Assembly (NCBI GenBank): GCA_021234155.1 | Contig: JAJEKV010000032.1 | Span: 7,904,736 to 7,968,735, forward strand | DNA: 64,000 bases | Direction of reading: 5' to 3' | DNA from: Isoetes taiwanensis | Taxonomy: Eukaryota; Streptophyta; Lycopodiopsida; Isoetales; Isoetaceae | In this document: positions 57,301 to 64,000 of the stretch, piece by piece | Layout: every line of letters begins with the position of its first letter | How positions within the stretch are numbered: position 1 is the stretch's first letter | Translations under genes and position numbers: made by a program | The notes under the pieces: model-generated | What the model saw: the letters and a program-made list of their open reading frames with translations, nothing else | The model's database searches: none | What the model was told of the DNA's origin: nothing

Positions 57301-58567
57301 ACTAGGATAGGTTCATTATTAGCAAAGCCATTACTACAAAACACACATCCATGCCTGGATATGAATTTTTCTTCACCGGAGAGATCACTAAGCTTGTTTT
57401 GGGCTGAAGGAGAAATTTGCGAGAATGCATCATGTACTTATGCATATCATCAAGCCGTCTGCAGCATTCAAACCGAACTTTGTGAGCCTCCTCAAGTTCT
57501 CGCAATCCTCTTTTCACATAAGCGCTTCTCCGAATGGCTTTCTCCAATGGCTCCTGAATTCTCTTGACATTTCTTCCTTCCGGTTCTATCCCTCATCAAA
57601 GGTCAACCTCACGCCGCAGTCTTGATGTCTCTCTTATTACATGAAGCGTCGTCGAGAACACTATTGATGTCTTCTTGTATACGTGCTAGGTCCTCTTCAT
57701 GTGCATCCTTTCTTCCCGAAATCTTATTTATATTGTCACGTAATTAAATGCGCTGAATTTTCAGTTCTTCAACCTTGGATGTCTTTGCTAATTAACTCTC
57801 CATGACAACTGCTTTTACAAATGAGTTTTACGCAAATTCAAGCTCTTCCTTAGGGTAAAATCCTTGCTGAAATTTAGGAACCTTGGATGTGGATTTAGAG
57901 GTCCCAATTTCTTCCGTAATAGCGATTCTTTTGCTCCTCCCTTTGCCAAATCTTTGGCCAAAACTTTAAAAGTATCCCAATCTACTTTTTTTTGTCAATT
58001 GAAGGGCAAATGCACGAGCAAAGTACTCGGTACATGGTGATTTGTGACCTCCCCGCTTACCAAAAACAATTTCATAATGTTTGTAGAAGTTCTCGCCCAC
58101 TCGGCTTCACGCTAGATTCTTTGAACCCCGTATGTCTTTGGGCCCCCTTTGCTTCGTCCATTATCATTTGTTGTAAATCTGGAAAAATTTCATCCGCATT
58201 GACACATCTTACATGCTTTGCTTCCACAACAGCGGGTTCTTCACAAATAAGCCTTCTTTTTTGGCCCCTGGTTCCTCAGAAGTTTGAACCTTCCTCTTGT
58301 TCTTTTCGGCTTTCTTGCTAGAATCGGCTATTTTCAAATTTTTGTTTAATCACGGGTGACTTCAGGAGGCAAAGGCGTCCATTGCTTGGATTTGGGCAAG
58401 GATTTCGAGGAAGAAGAATAGTTAGAGTCGAATTACTTCGTTGATCACTCACAAACACAAAAAATTGGAACGGCGGCAAATTTTTTTTGGCAACAGGAAA
58501 CACTTCGCAATCTCCCTCCGAAAAATTGCAATGAAGGTCCGTTCTGGTTGCCACTGCCACTCATAAT
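57300..58567 (-). pseudogene. 5' part of the minus-strand transposon gene, unidentified
   Basis: A start at 58567 (MSGSGNQNGPSLQFFGGRL) stands 123 bp inside the right TIR. Coding-like pieces follow in several frames: CEEPAVVEAKHVRCVNADEI and FPDLQQMIMDEAKGAQRHTG near 58250-58130, and RRSAYVKRGLRELEEAHKVR, then FECCRRLDDMHKYM near 57530-57430. The latter looks helical. It probably forms the N-terminus of the Ulp1 gene. No family recognised. Confidence 0.4.
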
Positions 58568-58689
58568 TTTGAATTGATGACGTGGCTACTCCTAATCATT
58601 ACATATCCCAACTAACTAAAATTCAAAAAAATAACAAAAATGGGTGCCTACATGCCCTACATTATACATAATGTAAGGGCATTTTTTTT

Positions 58690-58717
58690 AGACACCCTAG
58701 CTTTCTTTTACCCTACA
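58690..58717 (-). repeat. right TIR with TACA target duplication
   Basis: This is the inverted copy of the left end (…GCTTTCTTTTACCC), followed by TACA and then flanking array sequence. Confidence 0.88.
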
Positions 58718-58877
58718 TCTAGTTGGTACTAAGGTTCGCTATAGACAACCCAATAGTTATCCACGTCATCCAATGGTTTTAATTGTATCTAATTTATCTT
58801 ATCCAATGGTTCTTTCTAAGAATGCAATGGTTCTTTGAAAAACAAGATAACTTATTGCACTTAGACGATTTGCACTA
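58718..58877. other. flank of the transposon insertion, remainder of the interrupted array
   Basis: The first bases (TCTAGTTGGTACTAAGG) continue the interrupted tandem unit. The rest is unrelated to the arrays on either side. Confidence 0.5.
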
Positions 58878-61875
58878 AGAACATATCAAACCGCAAAGTG
58901 TCATGTAGTCGACCGTGTAGAAACCCAAGTGTTTTGTTGTTCGGGCAGTACAAAGGCTCCGGAATGGAGATTTGACTTCGTCACGTTGTCCGAAACAGCG
59001 AAATTACCCTAGGGACCAAGTTACACGGTCATTTTTTGCAGCAAAAGAAACACAAACCCTCTACATGGCAGTATTCTGCACCCTCCGCTAAGGCCAATTC
59101 ACTATGAACGTATTGGGCATGAGCTACTTTGGCCCTTCCTGGAGCAGGGGTGGTCTTCTGCCCACGAAACTTGGTCTCCAGGGTAATGTCGATGTTTCGA
59201 GTCCGTTGGCAGAGTCAGATCACAGTTCCGAGGTGGGAGAGTTGCCCGTCCGTGGCCAAGGACCTTCCAGAGAGGACCTTTTGGGTCGAAATGCTTCTGG
59301 AAGGTTTTAGGGCTCCGTCTTCTGGCGTCACGCCCTCCCACTACCTCATGACATTATGCAAGCTCCTGGTCCAATCTGGCTAGGGTATGGGCTCCAAAAC
59401 GTAAACCCTGTGCCTTGCCAGGTTATTGTAGGGTTTACGTTATGGAGGTCGGGATTTGGTCCGTTGCACTTGGGACATGGTCGAGCAGTTGCGTTTGAAA
59501 ACATGAGGCAGTAGAAATTGCAAGAATGGGGTTTGGATTTATTCTCCTCCTAGTTTTACAATTAAAAGTGTAGAGCGCCTTATGCAGTAGCAAAATTGTT
59601 TGGGGTCACTCGGATTGGCGAATAAATCGAAACTCTGTTATTTCAGTTCTCATGGCTCCCCATGCATTTTTAGAAATGGTCCACCTAGTTATCAACGAAG
59701 TCGACCACGTTTTGGCCTCCAAAACGTAAACCCTGTGCGTTGCATTTACCGAGGCATGCTTTCCTACCAGTGCTCCTCCGGGAGGGCAAATGCCAATGCC
59801 TCCCTTCCTGGAGCTCGGTTTCCCTATCCGACCGTTGAATTCTCCATTCAAGTAACTTGCTTCGAGCAGGTTCAAAAAAATTCAAGATCTGTCCGGGAGA
59901 ACATATCAAACCGCAAAGTGTCCTGCAGTCGACCGTGTAGAAACCCAAGTGTTTTGTCGTTCGGGCAGTACAAAGGCTCCGGAATGGGGATTTGACTTCG
60001 CCATGTCGTCCAAAACAGCGAAATTACCCTAGGGACCAAGTTACACGGTCATTTTTTGCAGCAAAAGAAACACGAACCCTCTACATGGCAGTATTCTGCA
60101 CCCTCCGCTAAGGCCAATTCACTACGAACGTGTTGGACATGAGCTACTTTGGCGCTTCCTGGAGCAGGGGTGGTCTTCTGCCCACGAAACTTGGTCTCCA
60201 GGGTAATGTCGATGTTTCGAGTCCGTTGGCAGAGTCAGATCACAGTTCCGAGGTGGGAGAGTTGCCCGTCCGTGGCCAAGGACCTTCCAGAGAGGACCTT
60301 TTGGGTCGAACTGCTTCTGGAAGGTTTTACGGCTCCGTCTTCTGGTGTCAACGCACTCCCACTACCTCATGACATTGTGCAAGATTCTGGTCCAATCTGA
60401 CTAGGGTATGGCCTCCAAAACGTAAACCTTGTGCGTTGCTAGGTTATTGTAGGGTTTACGTTATGGAGGTCGAGTTTTATTCAGTTGCACTTGAGACATG
60501 GTTGAGAAGCTGCAGTTGAAAACAAGAAGCAATAGAAACTGACGAAATGGGGTTTGGATTTACCGAGGCAGGCTTTCCTACCAGTGCTCCTCCGGGAGGG
60601 CAAATGCCAATGCATGCCTTCCCGGAGCCCGGTTTCCCTATCCGACCGTTGAATTCTCCATTCAAGTAACTTGCTTCGAGCAGGTTCAAAAAAATTCAAG
60701 ATCTGTCCGGGAGAACATATCAAACCGCAAAGTGTCCTGCAGTCGACCGTGTAGAAACCCAAGTGTTTTGTCGTTCGGGCAGTACAAAGGCTCCGGAATG
60801 GAGATTTGACTTTGCCATGTCGTCCGAAACAGCGAAATTACCCTAGAGACCAAGTTACACAGTCATTTTTTGCAGCAAAAGAAGCACGAACCCTCTACAT
60901 GGCAGTATTCTGCACCCTCCGCTAAGGCCAATTCACTACGAACGTGTTGGACATGAGCTACTTTGGCGCTTCCTGGAGCAGGGGTGGTCTTCTGCCCACG
61001 AAACTTGGTCTCCAGGGTAATGTCGATGTTTCGAGTCCGTTGGCAGAGTCAGATCACAGTTCCGAGGTGGGAGAGTTGCCCGTCCGTGGCCAAGGACCTT
61101 CCAGAGAGGACCTTTTGGGTCGAACTGCTTCTGGAAGGTTTTAGGGCTCCGTCTTCTGGCGTCAACGCCCTCCCACTACCTCATGACATTATGCAAGCTC
61201 CTGGTCCAATCTGGCTAGGGTATGGGCTCCAAAACGTAAACCCTGTGCCTTGCCAGGTTATTGTAGGGTTTACGTTATGGAGGTCGGGCTTTGGTCCGTT
61301 GCGCTTGGGACATGGTCGAGCAGCTGCGTTTGAAAACACGACGCAGTAGAAACTGCAAGAATGGGGTTTGGATTTAATCTCCTCCTAGTTTTGCAATTAA
61401 AAGTCTAGAGCGCCTTATGCAGTAGCAAAATTGTTTGGGATCACTCGGGTTGGCCAATAGATCGAAACTCTGTTATTTCAGTTCTCATGGCTCCCCATGC
61501 ATGTTTAGAAATGGTCCACCTAGTTATCAAAGAAGTCGACCGCGTTTTGGCCTCCAAAACGTAAACCCTGTGCGTTGCTAGGTTATTGTAGGGTTTATGT
61601 TATGGAGGTCGAGTTTTATTCAGTTGCACTTGAGACATGGTTGAGAAGCTGCAGTTGAAAACAAGAAGCAATAGAAACTGACGAAATGGGGTTTGGATTT
61701 ACCCTCCTCCCAGTGTCGCAATTAGAAGTCAAGAACACATTTTGTAGTAGCAAATTTTTTTGGAATGATTCGGGATCGCCAATAGATCCAAACTCTGTTA
61801 TTTCAGTTGCCATGGCTCCGCATGCATGTTTGAAAAAGGTACACCAGGTCCCAAGTGCAACTGACCACGTTTTGG
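58878..61875 (+). repeat. long-unit satellite: three direct copies, units of 1,020 and 814 bp
   Basis: The anchor AGAACATATCAAACCGCAAA occurs at 58878, 59898 and 60712. Each copy continues GTAGAAACCCAAGTG, GGGACCAAGTTACAC, TGGCAGTATTCTGCACCC, GAGCTACTTTGGC, CTTGGTCTCCAGGGTAATG and a hairpin of about 60 bp (59391, 60411, 61225, 61551). The copies are over 95% identical in shared parts. The second copy lacks about 200 bp of the first. Open frames (for example ALPGAGVVFCPRN) recur in each copy but match no known protein and are not kept in one frame across units. Confidence 0.88.
59391..59450. repeat. recurrent hairpin of about 60 bp (first copy)
   Basis: CTCCAAAACGTAAACCCT is followed after about 20 nt by its inverse AGGGTTTACGTTATGGAG, giving an 18-bp stem with one mismatch. 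The same hairpin appears at about 60411-60470, 61225-61285, 61551-61610 and 61876-61938. Only its left arm is present at 59717-59736, where the unit switches sequence. Confidence 0.85.
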
Positions 61876-62633
61876 CCTCTATAACGTAAACCCTACAATA
61901 ACCTGGCAAGGCATAGGGTTTACGTTTTGGAGGCCATACCCTAGCCAGATTGGACCAGGACCTTGCACAATGTCATGAGGTAGTGGGAGGGCGTTGACGC
62001 CAGAAGACGGAGCCCTAAAACCTTCCAGAAGTAGTTCGACCCAAAATGTCCTCTCTGGAAGGTTCCTGGCCACGGACGGGCAACTCTCCCAGCCCGGAAC
62101 TATGATCTGACTCTGCCAACGAACTCGAAACATCGACATTACCCTGGAGACCAAGTTTCGTGGGCAGAAGACCACCCCTGCTCCAGGAAGCGCCAAAGTA
62201 GCTCATGTCCAACACGTTCGTAGTGAATTGGCCTTAGCGGAGGGTGCAAAATACTGCCATGTAGAGGGTTCGTGCTTCTTTTGCTGCAAAAAATGACCGT
62301 GTAACTTGGTCCCTAGGGTAATTTCACTGTTTCGGACGACATGGCGAAGTCAAATCTCCATTCCGGAGCCTTTGTACTGCCCGAACGACAAAGCACGTGG
62401 CTTTCTACATGGTCGACTGCAGGACACTTTGCGGTTTGATATGTTCTCTCGGACAGATCTTGAATTTTTTTGAACCTGCTTGAAGCAGGTTACTTGAAGA
62501 GTGGATTCAACGGTCGGATGGGAAACCGAGCTCCGGGAAGGGAGGCATTGGCATTTACCCTCCCGGAGGAGCACTAGTAGGAAAGCCTGCCTCGGTAACC
62601 TTTGTGATGTCCGTCTCCTGGGGTCTGGCCTCT
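61876..62633 (-). repeat. inverted copy of the satellite unit
   Basis: From the hairpin at 61876 the unit runs in reverse order: CACTACCTCATGACA (as its complement) at 61970, GAGCTACTTTGGCGC complement at 62190, the anchor AGAACATATCAAACCGCAAA complement near 62440, and GGTTTCCCTATCCGACC-like text near 62520. It ends at 62630, where the minisatellite starts. Confidence 0.88.
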
Positions 62634-63218
62634 CCAACATGCCACGTGAGCTCCAACATGCCACATAGGCTCCAACATGCCTCGTGAGCTCTAGCATGCC
62701 ACCTAGGCTCCAACGTGCCACCTAGGCTCCAACATGCCAAGGTGGCTCCAACGTGCCACCTAGGCTCAAGCGTGCCAAGGTGGCTCAAACGTGCCAGCTA
62801 GGCTCCAACATGCCACGTAGGCTCCAACATGCCACCTACGCTCCAACATGCCATGTGAGCTCCAACATGCCACCTAGGCTCCAATATGCCACCTAGGCTC
62901 CAACATGCCACCTAGGCTCCAATATGCCACCTAGGCTCCAACATGCCAAGGTGGCTCAAACATGCCACGTGGACTCCGTAATGCCACGTGGGCTCCAACA
63001 TGCCAAGGTGGCTCCAACATGCCACCTAGGCTCCAACATGCCAAGGTGGCTCAAACATGCCACCTAGGTGCCAAGGTGGCTCAAACATGCCAAGGTGGCT
63101 CAGGCATGCCACCTAGGCACCAACATGCCAGGGTGGCTCAGGCATGCCACCTAGGCACCAATATGCCACCTAGGCTCCAACATGCCAAGGTGGCTCAGGC
63201 ATGCCACCTCCACCTAGG
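62634..63218. repeat. 19-bp minisatellite, about 30 units
   Basis: Two interleaved forms alternate: GCCACCTAGGCTCCAACAT and GCCAAGGTGGCTCAAACAT. Both are 19 bp; the middle words CCACCTAGG and CCAAGGTGG differ by a partial inversion of the motif. Minor variants (CACGTGAGCT, CACGTAGG, AGGCATGCC) occur. As 19 is not a multiple of three, it codes for nothing conserved. Confidence 0.93.
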
Positions 63219-63528
63219 CCACTTGGGCACTCCAAGTGGTGACATGGCATGCCAAGTAAGCAAGGTCAAGTTTTGACTAGGCCAAAAATGAAAAGATGTC
63301 CATCTTTGGTCTTTTCATTGGGTAATGTTGGTAAATTTTGGGTGACATGGCTAGATGATTGTGACATCGATATGATGACAAGGATTTTATGCACGAAATA
63401 TGATAATCTTTGAAATTTTTGGTAGAGGAGTTTGGCAAGGGATAGAATAGAGGGATCTTGAAGAACTTAAAGCGCTGACACCCTTCCCCAAATTGAACCA
63501 AGCCAGGACTTTGCGCGGCTTCCTCACC
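63219..63528. other. unique spacer between minisatellite and the next satellite copy
   Basis: AT-richer DNA with no gene. It separates the inverted unit and minisatellite from the direct copy that follows. Confidence 0.4.
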
Positions 63529-64000
63529 AGAGGGGAGAGGCCGCACCACAGGAGACAGACCTTAGAAAGGTTGTCGAGGCAGCCTTTCCTACCAACGCTC
63601 CTTCGGGAGGGCAAATGCCAATCCCCCCCCCTCCCTCCCGGAGCTCGGTTTCCCTATCCGACCATTGAATCCAGCGTTTAAGTAACCTGCTTCGAGCAGG
63701 TTCAAAAAAATCCAAGATCGGTCCGGGAGAACTTATCAAACTGCGAAGCGTCCTGCGGTCGACAGTGTAGAAACCCAAATGTTTTATCTTTTGGGCAGTA
63801 CAAAGACTCCGGAATGGAGATTCGACTTCGCCATATCATCCAGAATGCCGAAATTACCCTAAGAACCAAGTTATACGGTCATCTATATGGCAGTATTCCG
63901 CAGCCACCTCTTAGGCCAATTGACTACGAACCTGTTGGACATGAGCCACTTTGGCACTTCTTGGAGAAGGGATGGTCTTCTGCTCACAAAACTTGGTCTC
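63529..64000 (+). repeat. diverged direct copy of the satellite unit, running off the window
   Basis: The order is as in the units at 59.9 kb (CGGAGCTCGGTTTCCCTATC at 63640, AGAACTTATCAAACTGCGAA at 63728, GTAGAAACCCAAATG, GAGCCACTTTGGC at 63943), with clearly more substitutions. With the inverted copy at 61876-62633 it brackets the minisatellite as large inverted repeats. The C-run at 63625-63632 is slippage-prone. Confidence 0.85.

Larger units (their letters stand above)
49805..58713. mobile_element. 8.9-kb DNA transposon with TIRs, DDE-like transposase, Ulp1 protease and HAD phosphatase
   Basis: Perfect 24-bp terminal inverted repeats (GGGTAAAAGAAAGC…GTGTCT) lie at 49805-49828 and 58690-58713, flanked on both sides by TACA (49801-49804, 58714-58717). 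Inside, a transposase on the + strand (about 50118-53230) faces minus-strand genes (58567-53930) carrying a Ulp1-type protease and an FCP1-type HAD domain. Both subterminal regions hold short palindromes (left ACATTTGGCCAAATGT at 49830; right, around 58660, GCCCTACATTATACATAATG). I cannot assign it to a named superfamily. Stops and shifts indicate that this copy is inactive, though TIRs and duplication are intact. Confidence 0.8.

Noticed and set aside
49805-58713. Assignment of the large transposon to CACTA or Mutator because of the Ulp1 gene
   Set aside because: Tips are not CACTA and the duplication is 4 bp, not 3 or 9; the Ulp1 gene alone does not define the superfamily.
59129-62215. Repeated frames ALPGAGVVFCPRN… as a gene family
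   Set aside because: They recur because the DNA unit recurs; they occupy overlapping frames, lack a consistent end and match no known protein.
62350-63276. Frames over the minisatellite with repeating Trp/His/Ala words
   Set aside because: A 19-bp unit shifts frame each repeat; the peptide is a by-product.
1-64000. CRISPR arrays, bacterial operons or rRNA
   Set aside because: Nothing of the kind; repeats here are satellites or transposon ends and the gene structure is eukaryotic.

Overview
The window is nuclear DNA of a land plant. One large, intron-rich host gene sits in a repeat-dominated landscape of nested retrotransposons, DNA transposons, foldback elements and satellite-like arrays. 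The plant assignment rests on a PDS5 protein with a plant-style C-terminal Tudor domain, a PLS-type pentatricopeptide-repeat relic, Ty1/copia and LINE elements of plant type, and a Tudor/HEAT gene cut by 31 short GT-AG introns. One Ty3/gypsy element has a reverse transcriptase of the fungal/Tcn1-like style, which has been reported from non-seed plants, so a fern or lycophyte is my best guess (inference only).

Layout. 1-10,570: no intact gene; foldback hairpins, diverged tandem repeats, a 0.3-kb MITE, a LINE 3' tail and a 0.58-kb Mutator-like MITE with a 9-bp target duplication. 10,570-18,755 (minus strand): a complete PDS5 cohesin-cofactor gene whose 32 exons I joined by splice sites; they sum to 5,007 nt and stay in frame to the stop. 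A foldback MITE sits in its intron 13. 18,756-28,100: intergenic, with a promoter region, foldbacks, a truncated PPR pseudogene and a tRNA-like SINE head. 28,300-31,617: a second tRNA-like SINE head and a 3'-truncated, frameshifted Tcn1-like gypsy element. About 32,380-40,690: a LINE whose endonuclease domain is split by a 4.1-kb Ty1/copia element (32,749-36,889) with nearly identical LTRs but defective coding sequence. 40,690-49,804: mostly anonymous DNA, a decayed chromodomain gypsy on the minus strand, a (CATC/TATC) microsatellite and three families of tandem repeats.

The most interesting object is at 49,805-58,713: an 8.9-kb DNA transposon with perfect 24-bp terminal inverted repeats and a TACA target duplication, inserted at a unit junction of a tandem array. 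It carries a + strand DDE-like transposase (with one intron) facing a minus-strand set that includes a Ulp1-type C48 protease and an FCP1/NIF-type HAD phosphatase domain. I cannot place the transposase in a named superfamily; the phosphatase looks like captured plant cargo. This copy is decayed by stops and frameshifts.

58,878-64,000 is a long-unit satellite/foldback complex: three direct copies of a roughly 0.8-1.0-kb unit, an inverted copy, a 19-bp minisatellite of about 30 units, and another direct copy running off the window. A hairpin of about 60 bp recurs in each unit.

How it fits together: the only functional host gene I can defend is PDS5. Everything else is transposable-element or satellite DNA of different ages, with the copia insertion the youngest datable event (1 difference in 339 LTR bases).
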